NCBI GenBank assembly: GCA_963920635.1
Contig: OY987300.1
Location: forward strand, 59,744,915 to 59,808,914
Length of the DNA: 64,000 nt
Direction of reading: 5' to 3'
From: Pseudeuparius sepicola
Lineage: Eukaryota > Arthropoda > Insecta > Coleoptera > Anthribidae
In this document: positions 53,356 to 64,000 of the stretch, piece by piece
Numbering within the stretch: position 1 is the first letter of the stretch
Layout: each line of letters opens with the position of its first letter
Notes under the pieces: generated by a model
The model's input: the letters and a program-made list of their open reading frames with translations, nothing else
The model's database searches: none
What the model was told of the DNA's origin: nothing
Position numbers and translations under genes: made by a program

Positions 53356-54275
53356 CAGAGTGTTCCTCAACCTATACGCATAAACTTGGGAAATTGTAGC
53401 AGAAGACAAATAATGGCCAATTATCTAAAAAAAGTAATAAAATATTTTTTGTTTTGGAGATACAGTGAAAAAACTTGTACAGATAATAAAAAATTAAGAA
53501 GATAACAAGTCATGATAGGTAGCATGTACGGTTGAGCGGTAGCAGTACTTTGTTGTTAGCTGTCTTCAATGACGTCTTATGCGTGTAAGGCGTTATTCGT
53601 GCTTATTTTCAGGCGATTAGAACAAAAGTATGGCACGTAGTTTCACAAACGAAGAACTTTTGGACATGGCACTAGCATATCGAGAAGCACATCAAAATTC
53701 AGAGGCTGCATCTTTATGCCCAAAGATTTCCTCAAAGATTACATCCAGGACGTGAGGGTTTTTTGCGTGTGATTCAGCGAGGCAGAGAAACTGGCAATTC
53801 AATTTGCGGCCAAAGCCTGAGGAACATGGGGGAAACATTAGACCCAGACGAATTATGAATCTCGAGGAACAGATTTTAAACGTCGTCGAGAAGCAGCCTA
53901 CCATAAGTACTAGAACAGAACACTTTCAGCGCAATTTGGAATATCACATCAAATAGTGAATAGGCGAATACTAAGCTGCCGCTGAGACAATTCGATTACA
54001 GCCCGGTTTGGGCCGATCGTGTGGGGCCTCATTGATTCGCAGGGCTCAACTGTGTATCGAAAATCAAGGAAATAACTTTGAACAGTTGTTATGATGAGCT
54101 AACATCATTTTTATTTTATTACAGGAAATTCTAGTTCTGTGTTTTTTAATTTGAAATAAATTGATATAATCTCCAAAACAAAAAATATTTTATTACATTT
54201 TTTCTCGATAATTGGCTATTATTTGTCCGCTGCTACAATTTCCCAAGTTTATGCGTATACGTTAAGGAACATCCT
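53356..54275 (+). mobile_element. Tc1/mariner-like relic with 110-bp TIRs
   Basis: Left end CAGAGTGTTCCTCAACC and TATACGCATAAACTTGGG is inverted at the right end (CCCAAGTTTATGCGTATACG, GGAACATCCTG), with about 110 bp of similarity per arm. Between them lies a damaged transposase start. It is an internally deleted, non-autonomous copy. Confidence 0.8.
53630..54060 (+). pseudogene. DNA-binding part of a mariner-type transposase
   Basis: ATG 53630 begins MARSFTNEELLDMALAYRE, a helix-turn-helix pattern found at the start of many insect transposases (DUF4817-like as I recall). After a one-base shift near 53710 comes AQRFPQRLHPGREGFLRVIQ. Later pieces ILNVVEKQPTISTRT and FGISHQIVNRRIL complete the second HTH. 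The catalytic domain is absent. The ends of the element are adjacent on both sides. Confidence 0.6.
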
Positions 54276-55039
54276 GAACTAAGTTCTAGCTTCCCTCGAC
54301 GGTTCTAGGCATCTTGAGACTTGAAATTGGAAATGGACGATTCTTCACTTCGAACTTTTAGAGAAATGTTTCATTTTTTTCACAAACAAAACAAATTTAT
54401 AAAAAAGCTGTCGCCATCACTTCGGGCTGTCTGTTTCCACCCAGAGACACGCTGCCTCGTCGCAGCAATCTGGCGACGATAGCACTACCCGCATTACACA
54501 AATTAATTCTGGTAAATTTCTTGTAAAATCAACTGACAGGGAGTGACAGGTCACGTCGCGCAGACCCGCAAGCCATGTTGCCAGCTTTCTCAACTTCAGG
54601 GCTTTCCTAGAATCGGCTGTGGTTGTGCATTCAACTCTTCTTCCCATTCAGTGTTCCATAAGCTATAAGCTTCAAAAAAAGCCCAGATGAAGTCTACGAC
54701 AGTGATTCAGTTTTAAATGCTGAAACTCCACAGGATCGGTAAAATATATAAAAAAAATGTCAATTTGGCCTATAAACTTTTTTATATGGGTTTGCTGAAT
54801 ATTTACCAAACTAGTTGAGATAGTTAAGTTATATTTGGTATACGATATAACGGCATGGGTTGGCATCGTTATAATTTATTATTAAAAAGTTAAATCACCT
54901 TCTAATACAATTTATTTGTTTTTATGTAGATTTTAATTTTAAACAAAAATGTCCTCTTGACATTTTTCATGTGTTACGGTTTCTTGGAAATTATATTTTT
55001 TGAATTACGCATTTAAAGGCATTTTTGAAAAATCAACTA

Positions 55040-55100
55040 ATAATAATAATAATTCTCACCCTCACTAAACTTCAAACTAGGAATACCCCAGAAGCAACTC
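55040..55100 (-). mobile_element. SINE-like repeat C fragment
   Basis: AATAATAATAATAATTCTCACCCTCACTAAAC with AAACTAGGAATACCCCAGAAG equals the 3' end of repeat C; truncated. Confidence 0.55.
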
Positions 55101-55254
55101 AAACGACTCAAACTAGAAAAAATGTGTTTCTTAGTTTAAACAAAGTAACTTGTTCCAATAAACGTTTACCCATTAAAGTCCATACTTTTTAAGATACCTA
55201 TATGGTCTAAAACATTAATTTAGGGAAGACACAATTTATGTTATTGTGTACCAA

Positions 55255-57757
55255 CAGTGCCGGCCTTAGCCGCCTTGGCGCCCCTGGGCAAAATTTTCAA
55301 TGCCGCCCCCTACAATAGCGTTAAAATGAAAGATTATCATACACGTATGGAACCAGGGACTATTTAAAATAAGGGGACCCAGCATTGCACAGTCTATCAC
55401 ATAGGAAAAGTGAAGCCTTGAGGGGAAGTTTGTTTTCTGTATACTCCAAGGAGACCACATAAGTGGGCTGGTACAAGGTTATGTTATATGTCAGTGTCCA
55501 ACTGCCATCAGGTTTTATGTGATAGATAGGGCCATAGATTCTAAAGGAGGCACAAAATTTACCATAATAATTTAAAATTTTTAAGTTTTCTAACTTCCAG
55601 ATACTCGGATGTGACAATTAAAGAATTTCAACTATACAATAAATCGGTTTCATTTGACAGTTACCATATTCTGTAATCGTAGACACAAAATTGTCAAGTC
55701 TAATCTTTAGAAATCATGGAGACCATTATTAATTTTTACTAACAATGAAAGTACCTGTTATATTCATAGATTCTCCAATAAATTTGCATATTTGGCATCA
55801 CTGATACTATTAGAATGAGGAAAGAATAGGCCTCACTTTGGAAAGTATAATGCTGGGTTCCCTTATTTTAAAGAGTCCCTGTATGGAACAAACAAAAAAT
55901 AAGTTATAACAGAAGAATATACGTCTATGTAACCATGGAGATAATGATTTTAGAAAAAACACGAGATGTCTCTGAAGAATAGGGTACTTGACGAAATTTT
56001 ACAAACTGTTCCCGGACACTTGTATAAAACCCTACGATTATTTCTTAAAATAAGATTTACGTAATTAGAAAGTCTTTAGACTTTCTTCAAAATTTGACAC
56101 GAAAGCAATTATGAAGTCACAAGTGTTTTAAAAAGGCAATTTTTTTTGGCAAAGTTGGGCCTATAGGAACGGAATTCGGGCTCAGTACTTCTAGGAAGCT
56201 ATGATGCCTTTATAAAACCGTCTTCAAGATGGTCCCTAGCCCCAAGTTCTCCGTTTATTAATAACTCATATTACTTTACTATTTCTACAACATACAAACA
56301 TTTGAGGTTTTATCCCACGGATTTTGGTAGATGTGAACATCGGATTATTAGATGTAGGAGAGCAGCGAATTTCGGCAAATTATTACGTAATCCTTGTCCA
56401 TGATAATTTACCTACACTACACAACACGATAACTAGATGAACAATAAAATAATAAATAAGAATGACACTGTAATAAATCTCACAGATATCTAATAATGTT
56501 TAGATTGAGCGGCATACGGAATGACAGTTAGCGTGAGGGGTCGTCGTGTGCGGGGCGGGTGGCGTTGCCACATACGCCAATATTTCCGCATTATTGAAGT
56601 CTAAATATTTATCGTATATATGGTCCATATATACAAACTTTAACTAAAGTGTCACGTGAAAGACATCAAGGATATAGTTTCCAGCGTGTGCAGCATAAAC
56701 ATAACTTATATAGGAGTCAATATAACAAATTGCATTAGTTAAAGGTCAAAGGTTACAATACTTTAAATAATATATATTCATGGGCAAGCTAGAGACATTT
56801 GAATAGAAAAGTAAAATTTGCCTTTGTTCCACGAATTATTGCAAACGGGCAATGCCGGTTCTCCTGACAGGCACAGAGTTTGTCACGTTACGCGTCTAGA
56901 CAATAAAACGACGAAACTGTAGATTTCAGCCTAAGGGAAAATTGTGGATTTTCGTCTTATTATCATAAATAAATATGGGTTAAAAGTCGTTGTTTTATTT
57001 ATTACATGTTATGTTGGTGCATCTACTGTAAACTGAGTACGATTTTAGAGTAATTAAAAATATTGTCAAGTACTCTATTATGTGTAAGTAGTGTCATACA
57101 TATGTGTACATAGTGGCAACACGCAACACCTACACAATTTCTGCGTCCCATTGTGTACAAAATCGGTCACTATATCCTAAATACAAATAAATAGTTATAA
57201 ATTAACAAAAAAAATCACTTGAAACACACACAAAAACAATCAAAGAATATGACACACTGGAGTAAATAAACAATGCAGATAGATTGAATGCGGCGGCGGA
57301 CGGCTGCATTGCCATGTTGGGCGATTTGAATTGTCTGTTCGTAATTTAGTTTTAGTTTAAAATTGTCATATACAAGGAATTAATAGCTACATTTTTTAAA
57401 TTTAATATTGTGGGCTTCATTTAATACCATTATTAAACCTGCCTATTTTGCAATAAAATTCTGTAAATAATGGAGTACGTGGCATCACTCAAAAAGATAT
57501 TGGCTCTGTTTACTTTTTGATCATTCTCCCTCTATCCTTTGTTATTTCTTTGAGGTAAAATATAAACTGTAATATCAGTAAAATCTAGAGCGCTGAGTCT
57601 CTGTTGGGCCATCGTTGATCTTAAGTACGTTTTGATAAACTTTAACTTTGGAAAACTACGTTCCCCAGTTGCCGACTCGGTCACTCGGTTCGGCGGCGCC
57701 CTATGGCGCTCCGCGCCCCCGTGCGGTGCCCCGGTTTGCCCCCCCCCCCTAAAGCCT
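55255..57757 (+). mobile_element. Dispersed repeat B, copy 2
   Basis: Begins CAGTGCCGGCCTTAGCCGCC like 30605 and follows it to about 57345. It then runs into GGCGGCGCCCTATGGCGC and a C-run ending CTAAAGCC, which may be the degraded other end. It is interrupted by the hAT MITE at 55354-55881. No transposase ORF. Confidence 0.6.
55354..55881. mobile_element. hAT MITE, short copy
   Basis: Ends CAGGGACTATTTAAAATAAG and CTTATTTTAAAGAGTCCCTG-type inverse (here CCTTATTTTAAAGAGTCCCTG without its first base), with exact 8-bp duplication TATGGAAC (55346-55353 and 55882-55889). At 528 bp it is an internally deleted relative of 44306-45314. It sits inside repeat B. Confidence 0.92.
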
Positions 57758-58413
57758 AACTAGTTTGGTAAATACATATTCAGTAAACCCTTGAGTAAAC
57801 TCAACATATTTTTAGGCCTTTAATTAAAAACGTTTATAGAAAAAACTGGCAATATTTTTCAATATTCTACTGATCCTACAAAATCTATAGGAATTTTCTG
57901 TTATCCGTGGGTATAACCAGTTAATGACGTCACGTCACTCATTGATTTATTATGGTAAAAGTTTCGCAAGTGTCCAAGTGATACGAAAAAAGAACATAAT
58001 AAAATAAAAACCCTATTGCAATCACGATTATAGCTCTACAACTAACAATAATTATGACTACAACTCATTTTAATAAGTATTTAGAACGTCATTTTTCATT
58101 TTGGTATTTTGGTATAATCAGCTGCTTGTTGTAGCGTCTATGCGCGGACTCAGGCAAATTTGGCTTCCGTATGTCAAAGTGACTGAAGGTTTTTCGGATC
58201 GTTCAAACTGGTTCAAACTCTCGCACAGCCGACTCTACGAGAAGGTTGTGACTCTCGGTAGCAAAAATATTGAGGGGTTTTGTACGTTTCGTCAGTTTTA
58301 CAGTTATCTGTGTTGTTCTTGTTCTCGTTGATACTTTTTGTGTTAGGCAAATGGGCTAGTTACTGACCTGAACTTATGACCCGGTTGCATTTTTTGCTGC
58401 ATTGATGCCAACT
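57758..58413. other. Cadherin intron, nothing recognised
   Basis: No repeat partner in the window and no ORF with a recognisable domain. Confidence 0.35.
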
Positions 58414-58797
58414 TAAAGTCTATCCAAGTTACAGCGGCAGTAGATATAAACAAAGTCACATGACCGCATTGCGATCGATTAGCAGGGTCTGACTCATATG
58501 AGATTCCAAGTGGCTTGTAATTCTGAACTAATTCTTTTAGAAGTTCTAAAAATTGTGTTTTTACCTTTCGTGGATCTTTATAAATTTCCTTAAATTAAGT
58601 AGCAAAATAAATTTACAGAATATACTGCTCGCGATCCGATCTAAAACATGCAGAAACTCGACTGAGGGAAGAGCCGGCCCTGCATTCTACTCGCCGCGTA
58701 AACACTTGACATTTTATGGCGGCCAGACCAATAAGAGAATAAGTCACGTGGTGGCCAATGTTTTGATCCACTGACTCTGTAACTTGGATAGACTTTA
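58414..58797. mobile_element. MITE with perfect 21-bp TIRs
   Basis: TAAAGTCTATCCAAGTTACAG at 58414-58434 is exactly inverted at 58777-58797. The inner parts also match loosely (GTCACATGACC against GTGGTGGCC). Length 384 bp, no ORF. Superfamily unknown. Confidence 0.75.
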
Positions 58798-59015
58798 GAA
58801 TGTCGACATTACCAATAATTATTGACAGTCCTAGTAAGGACTCTACGTATAACGTATATGAGTTAGAATAATTGACTTTCTCAAGGATGTGAAAATTAAA
58901 GATGTGAGATGTGCATATTGCATAATCAGTAATTAAAGGCAGCTAACAAGTTTTGATTTATATGAGTTTTATACTCAACATCTGGTTTAACCCAACAATT
59001 AAAATCAGTACTTAC

Positions 59016-59119
59016 CGTGTAATTAGTCTTAAGAGCCGTATCTACATTATAGTTGTCGCTAATTTGTAGTTGAGCAGAACATCTGTCATTGTTATTGGCA
59101 ACGATAGTAAATATATTAT
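59016..59119 (-). CDS. Cadherin exon
   Basis: Acceptor ACTTTTTTCAG before 59119 and donor ACG|GTAAGTAC after 59016. It encodes NIFTIVANNNDRCSAQLQ and DNYNVDTALKTNYT, strands of a cadherin repeat that continues in the 50585-51001 exon. The first two bases complete Asp with the last base of the preceding exon. Confidence 0.9.
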
Positions 59120-60099
59120 CTGAAAAAAGTATTGTGGAATTATTTTACAATAGTATGCACTAATAAAGAAAACAGGAAAGACACCATCCTACCGTTTTAA
59201 AATAATACTTATCTAAATATAGTATATTATATAGTGGTATTTGTTTTGGCTGAGCGTCTTTCTCTTCAGTGGTTAGTAAACGAGATAAGAGATATTTAAA
59301 ATGATTTTTGATGTGTCAGGAACAAAGTGGCGAGAAAGAAAATAAATTTTAGAATTGAAATTATACTTTTGAGCTATTAAAGGTCCAGGTCTGCTCGATC
59401 AGTATCTAGTTTCTCTAAATAATGCAACCCATTATAGTGCTCGCTCTGGCCTCCTCATGTTTACGTTCTTATTAATCGCAGAGCGACTAATTATTGTTTC
59501 TGTTAATCGCCATTTTATAATATTCGTATTTTTTGTGGCTACGTTTGTTTTATAGATAACCAGTGTCTCACTTAATAGTGAAACAACCTTATAACTTCTT
59601 TCATTTTTAACCAACCAGAACGAAATTTTTACCAACGGTAGTTGTCATTGGTGACTACTTATTTCCAAAAAATTAGTTGCCTACTCCAAAGTCCACCCAC
59701 CTGCGATGCCACAATCGAGGATAAAAATCCGAAAGTCACATTAGGATTTTTTTCAAAAAAAAAATTTACTAAAAAAGTTGTTCAGAATCAATCCAGAACC
59801 TTAAATCCAAAATTTTGTCAAAATAAAAAATAAATAAATAAAAAAAAATAAAGTAAAAAAATAGCAATAAATAACGACTACTCGTATAGGAAATCTCGCA
59901 ACGCTGCCCGCATTCTTTAGAAACGTTTTCTTTCGTGCTTTGGACTATACATAGGAGACCGCGGCATTCGATATTTTAATTGCATTTTATTAAACTTTGG
60001 TTTTGATTACTTTTCGGCTTTCCGCCGCTTAATGATAAATTCATGTTTGACCAAGAGGAATGAGGGACACCGGAAAGGGGTACAACCGAATTACTAACT

Positions 60100-60410
60100 C
60101 AACTTGAAGCTAGAGCTGTCGTTCTTTTTGGGAATCCGGGTATCTTATTGGACATGCCCGACTCAGAGAGACCACCGTCAGAGACCTGTCCAGGGTGCAA
60201 CAACCCCTAACTGCCCGTATAGCCTCAAGTGGCCGTTTTGGATGCCTGAAGGGTGGGGACGATCACCTGAGCCCTCGCCACAGCCCCAGCCAATGGGTGG
60301 TCGGTGCACTCGCCGCAAGATGGCGCCACCCAACGCAATAAATAGGCTGCGGTCGCCGAGGAGGCTCTCCTTCTGCCGATACAGTTTCTGGTGAGAATAT
60401 CTAGACTTAG
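60100..60410. other. GC-rich tract of unknown nature
   Basis: Unlike its surroundings, about 60 percent GC with open frames on the plus strand (a 96-codon ORF at 60104-60394 and a second frame). I recognise no domain. It may be a piece of another element's UTR or gene. Confidence 0.35.
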
Positions 60411-60874
60411 ATTATCCCCCCCCCCGACCTTCCTTTTCCCGAATACCTCCGTTAACTTGTTGGAATGCCCTGAATTCCAGGACCAACCTTCGTATAACGA
60501 TTCCCTAGTTTTAAGGCACTAAAAGATAGGATAGGAGTAATAGTGTGACTCTAGTTAAATGAGTTAAATGCTTTTGATACCCCGAGCATTTTTGAGCTTG
60601 CTTGCTTGTGTTTGACTAATTATACAACTTAGCTAGGGGTAGATCCTGAGCTGGCAGCTTATGCGCATGTTTCTTGCTTACAGATCCGTGGCCGTGGGCC
60701 TCTCTGGGCCGGCCGTGCCAATTCAAAGCCTCAATTTGTCAAGTAAATTACCTAGAAATTCTGTATTGAATAAACCGTGTAAAATTTGACTTGTACCCTA
60801 TGCTCAACATACCACAGAAATCTGGAAAAATTCATTTTCTCTGACTGAAAGTTATCCGAGCATAGCGGAGCATA

Positions 60875-61109
60875 CAGGGCCGCCGAGAGCCGAAACGGGC
60901 CCTGGGACTCTTCAGCTTTTTGGGCCCCTATAGGGAAAATATAACCAATTACCCTGTACATATAAGTACGATACGTAACTAACGTAATGATTACGATTTT
61001 ATTTAAAAACTGTTATTAAATAGACGAAATGCCAACCCTGCCCGGGCCCTCAAAGCCTACGGGCCCCGGGAATTTGTCCCGTCTGCCCCCCCCCCTCTCC
61101 TCGGCCCTG
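60875..61109. mobile_element. Short hAT MITE, 235 bp
   Basis: Ends CAGGGCCGCCGAGAG and CTCTCCTCGGCCCTG, with exact 8-bp duplication GGAGCATA (60867-60874 and 61110-61117). GC-rich ends with a C-run, AT-rich centre. No ORF. Confidence 0.88.
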
Positions 61110-61551
61110 GGAGCATACCGCCCTAAAAAACTGGCGCCTGAGCAGCCGCTCCGCCGGAAGTCCGATTTTCTCTTTCCAAAATAAAAGGGGCTATAAGGAA
61201 GACCACCGAAAATAAAGAAAACAAGTTATAAAAGGGAAAATCGGACTTAAACAGAAACAGAGTAATAGCTTAAAGGGTAAAATTTTATTTCGATGCAAGA
61301 ATATCACAATTTTGCTTTTGTCCAAATTCAAAACTGAGGCCATTCTTCTTGTGAAAAAGGCCTAATATTACTTTCAGATTTTTAGCCTCGATTGTGGCAT
61401 CGCAGGTGGCTTTGGCTTTGGAGTAGGCAACAATTTTTTTGGAAATAAGTAGACAACAATAATGCTATCTATCATTGGTAAAAATTTTGTTCTGGTCGGT
61501 TAAAAACGAAAGAAGTTATAAGGTTGTTTCACTATTAAGTGAGACATTCTG

Positions 61552-62178
61552 TAGATCCTTCCACGTTTGGAACATATAACGGAAATTTACCAAACTAAAC
61601 GAACCTTATGCCCCTATGGTAGGTTATGTTCTGAGATATATCAATTTGGCCACTCACCACACACATTCTGCGTTTCATTGTATAAAAAAATCAGTCACTA
61701 TGTCCTAAATAAACAAAAAAACAAAAAATACAAAAAAACAATCATGGCACACTAAAGGGAAGGAAAAGCTATACGAACAATTAACCGAATTGTTTTCACA
61801 GCCTTTAGCCGCACAACGAGGTTCATGTTGCAACTATGTACTACGAAAATGTGGACGTGTAGCTACGGCTCTGTCAGAGCATTGATTAAGGTATTTTTAT
61901 TCAATGGTCTTGTCTTGGCGACCTGAAAATAAGCTGACTGCTGAGTTGAAGTTAGCTTGGGAGCCCAAAAATATTTGAGAGAAACACGCTACTTTATATA
62001 TTGTGCAGTCAATCCAAAAAAGTCATAAAATAATCTTCATTTATCAAAAGCTTTTTAAAATGTCAAGTGAATAATTTATAAAATGAAGAAAAAAGAACAA
62101 TACCAGTTTTCCTTTATTTCAAGTTCATGAAATTCAATTTCTCTCAGAATTATAGAATTGTATTGAAATATTACTTAC
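61552..62178. other. Cadherin intron, nothing recognised
   Basis: AT-rich intron sequence up to the donor site of the next exon at 62178. Confidence 0.35.
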
Positions 62179-62329
62179 CGCTGCTGGCAGGTTCTGTTTG
62201 ATATACAGTAATGCTTATTTGCCACTTCTCTGTACAATCGTTATTTTCATTGTAAATTTGAATATCAGGAAAATATGTGTTGCCATTGACATTTTCGAAC
62301 AATTGAAGTGGTTGACCAATGAGCTGTTT
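62179..62329 (-). CDS. Cadherin exon
   Basis: Acceptor CATATTCCAG before 62329 and donor AGCG|GTAAGTAA after 62179. It encodes KQLIGQPLQLFENVNGNTY, then FPDIQIYNENNDCTEKWQ and ISITVYQTEPASS. Start phase 0, end phase 1 (G), continued by the 59119 exon. It belongs to the ectodomain, though the usual cadherin calcium motifs are not obvious in this piece. Confidence 0.87.
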
Positions 62330-62472
62330 CTGGAATATGAAATAAAAAGCTTTTACGCAAGTGTTTTTAAACTTTTATAAAACATAACAGTTCAATATAG
62401 TTTCCTCTGTTCCATGGACGACTAGAAATTCATAGGTAGCTAAGATGTATTGTAATGAACAAACAAAGAGTA

Positions 62473-62750
62473 TAATAATAATAATAATATAATAATTCTC
62501 ACCCTCACAGTACTCCAAACTAGGAGTACCCCAGAGCAACCACATGATTGTGCGGGGGAGGGGGGCAATTACTATAATTTCTTGTCTTCGTTGCCATTTG
62601 CGGCTAGGGCCGACTTTTTTCCAGATAGAACTAGGATAGCATTCGCTCAAGTACTACGGAAAACCCTAGAAAACCGTAGTAATCCCAGTGAGTGTAGGAC
62701 AATTAGTAAATCACACGGATAAATCTATTTAGGAGCAATACCGTGAACCC
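62473..62750 (-). mobile_element. SINE-like repeat C with TTA tail, copy 2
   Basis: Inverse of 41290-41563, with the tail (AAT units) at 62473-62496. Similar along its whole length, including GTGCGGGGGAGGGGGGC. Confidence 0.65.
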
Positions 62751-63534
62751 ACATTTGTCCAGCACTCTTGGCCATAGGTCGATCGAAGGCAGAAAAACAT
62801 GCAGTCTAAAAAGTCAGCGCCGGTACGAGCGACGCCACCGCCGATTTTAATTTTCTACTTTTTTAAATATATCTAAGCACATTCGAACAAAAAAATTGGT
62901 ATTTCGAACTCCTCAATCGTCGTGTTTGTATCATAAACCATATTATCAAAAATAAAACTAATGGTTGATTATCTATCTATATTTTACGCACAGGGTGTTC
63001 ATACTGTCCATAGTTATTTTTTACCCTCTCTTAACTTTTTATTTTTACCTACAAAAAATGTTAAATAAAAGATTAGTAGAGAAAAACGTGTACTTTTTAA
63101 CCATTATGCGAAAAATTATTCAGGGCTTTCCACTTAAGTGGTCAAACTTGTTTTTTTATTATATTATGCTTTAGCTGTGCGGTTTGTGGCACTTCCCTGA
63201 CCACCGAAACTATAATATTTGAGGAGAATAATCTACCGGTAAGTAATTTTGCAATTTAAATTAACTTTTGAGAGACTGTCCCGGTCGAGCGTTAAGTCTA
63301 AATTTGGTCTTTCCTGGGGTTCTTTATTCATTGCGTGGGTCCGAGGACTATTATTCTAAAGAGACCAATTCATAGTCGTGATCTTTCTAAGCAAAATAGT
63401 GGTTTCGAAAATTTTATTGATGAAATTTCTGACGCTTGTGATTTTACATACGATTAGGTATATAATTTTCCCTTGTCTCGTCAATTTGTAAAAAGTTATA
63501 AAATTAAAAAATATATATACCCTGTTGTACTTAC
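62751..63534. other. Cadherin intron, nothing recognised
   Basis: CAGGGTGTTCATACTG near 62991 is another end of the common CAGGGTGT class; its partner was not found. Confidence 0.35.
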
Positions 63535-63669
63535 CGATAAAAATATGAAATGTGTACCGTCTTCTGATGGAACGACGAATTTAGGTTCTTCGTAGTTCCA
63601 TTTGTCTACTTTTATCAGTATGTCTCCATCTCCAGTATTTTTTAGTCTCTCCTTTGGATTGTCACTGAG
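63535..63669 (-). CDS. Cadherin exon (most upstream in window)
   Basis: Acceptor TTTGTTTTTCTAG before 63669 and donor TCG|GTAAGTAC after 63535. Forty-five codons, LSDNPKERLKNTGDGDILI, then VDKWNYEEPKF and DGTHFIFLS. Phase 0 on both sides, joining KQLIGQP of the next exon. Earlier exons must lie beyond 64000. Confidence 0.85.
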
Positions 63670-63719
63670 CTAGAAAAACAAAGCACTTCAAATCCAGCTA
63701 CCTCCAACCTGCTTCTAGG

Positions 63720-64000
63720 GGTGTCCCACTTAAGACGGTTTTCCACTTTATAGAAAAAAAATCCAAATAAAAATTAAACGGTAGATACGAAAATTTCTGC
63801 ATTATTTGTAGAAAATTTGCGTAGATATATAAAGATTGTCCCATATGTGCGGGTCGTCATACAACTTCTCTATATATTTTTGTACATTTTTGAATTTATA
63901 AAAAGTTTACACAATTTTGCTCTTGGAATCACCGTTTATGAATTATTCAACTGTAAACGAGAAGAGAAGCAAACTATGCTTCTCGGAAATGTGCATGGCA
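63720..64000. repeat. Dispersed repeat related to 49380-49930
   Basis: Begins GGGGTGTCCCACTTAAGACGG and shares GTCCCATATGTGCGGGTCGTCATACAACT-like and GAATTATTCAACTG blocks. It runs off the window end. Confidence 0.55.

Larger units (their letters stand above)
59561..61551. mobile_element. 2-kb element with about 190-bp inverted ends
   Basis: CAGTGTCTCACTTAATAGTG and AACAACCTTATAACTTCTTTC at the left, with GATGCCACAATCGAGG further in, return inverted at 61360-61551. The interior holds a GC-rich tract (60100-60410) and a nested hAT MITE at 60875. No transposase identified. Confidence 0.7.
24204..63669 (-). other. Cadherin gene, 3' part (11 exons), midgut Bt-receptor type
   Basis: Gene span within the window. 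Exons at 63669-63535, 62329-62179, 59119-59016, 51001-50585, 50507-50406, 49326-49107, 45698-45589, 45526-45369, 38666-38466, 38411-38235 and 24300-24204 all have AG acceptors and GT donors. Their phases (0,0,1,0,0,0,1,0,2,2,2 at the starts) fit without exception, giving 623 residues and one stop. The protein has cadherin repeats (for example DVNNHAPEW and TADATDRD junctions), a membrane-proximal domain, one membrane segment and a tail with FGSEESGLNR, AIEGSNPV and SGDSYLIGVED. These match the general pattern I know from lepidopteran and coleopteran midgut cadherins that bind Cry toxins. It is a calcium-dependent adhesion protein by family. The 5' exons are outside the window. Confidence 0.9.

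Noticed and set aside
58101..58331. 76-codon ORF
   Set aside because: No domain, no repeat partner and no splice context; likely chance.
60104..60394. 96-codon ORF as a host gene
   Set aside because: No domain recognised, lies inside an inverted-repeat element, and another frame is equally open.

Overview
This window is insect genomic DNA: AT-rich, with short exons, canonical GT/AG introns, and about two thirds of its length in transposable elements. The only host gene I can support is on the minus strand. Eleven exons between 63669 and 24204, with fully compatible splice phases, encode the last 623 residues of a classical-type cadherin: end of the ectodomain, membrane segment and short cytoplasmic tail. 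The tail resembles the midgut cadherins known as Bt Cry-toxin receptors in moths and beetles. The 5' part of the gene lies beyond 64000. The insect order cannot be fixed from this window.

Region 1-17600 (downstream of the cadherin gene) is a stack of nested insertions. A minus-strand Ty3/gypsy element (G0; 5' LTR about 15652-16827, gag, protease, RT, RNase H, integrase running off at position 1) sits in a copy of a dispersed repeat. Its gag is split by a plus-strand Ty3/gypsy element (G1, 4341-14277; identical 278-bp LTRs, TSD AATA). G1 in turn carries a near-intact CR1/jockey-type LINE (about 9015-12840, minus strand). A small inverted-repeat element also lies in G0 gag.

Region 17616-23741 is a third Ty3/gypsy element (G2, 412/mdg1-like; 255-bp LTRs, TSD TATG). 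It has a small membrane-protein ORF before gag and a pol broken by several frameshifts. It lies just beyond the cadherin 3' UTR.

Region 24301-38234 is the last cadherin intron (13.9 kb). It holds a 1.15-kb palindromic element, a 2.2-kb hAT-type element with a 9-bp tandem array (8-bp TSD), and a decayed DIRS-type tyrosine-recombinase retrotransposon (29180-37659). The DIRS is itself interrupted by an R4/Dong-type LINE inserted in a TAA tract and by another dispersed repeat.

Region 38235-64000 alternates cadherin exons with introns full of non-autonomous DNA elements: hAT MITEs with exact 8-bp TSDs, several foldback elements of 0.35-2 kb, a Tc1/mariner-like relic, a possible P-element relic and SINE-like copies with TTA tails. 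No tRNA, rRNA or CRISPR was seen. The most unusual points are a TMV-type leaky stop context between gag and pol of G1, a predicted acylated membrane microprotein in G2, a DIRS internal complementary region that preserves left- and right-end sequence variants, and six copies of a short motif in the G0 leader.
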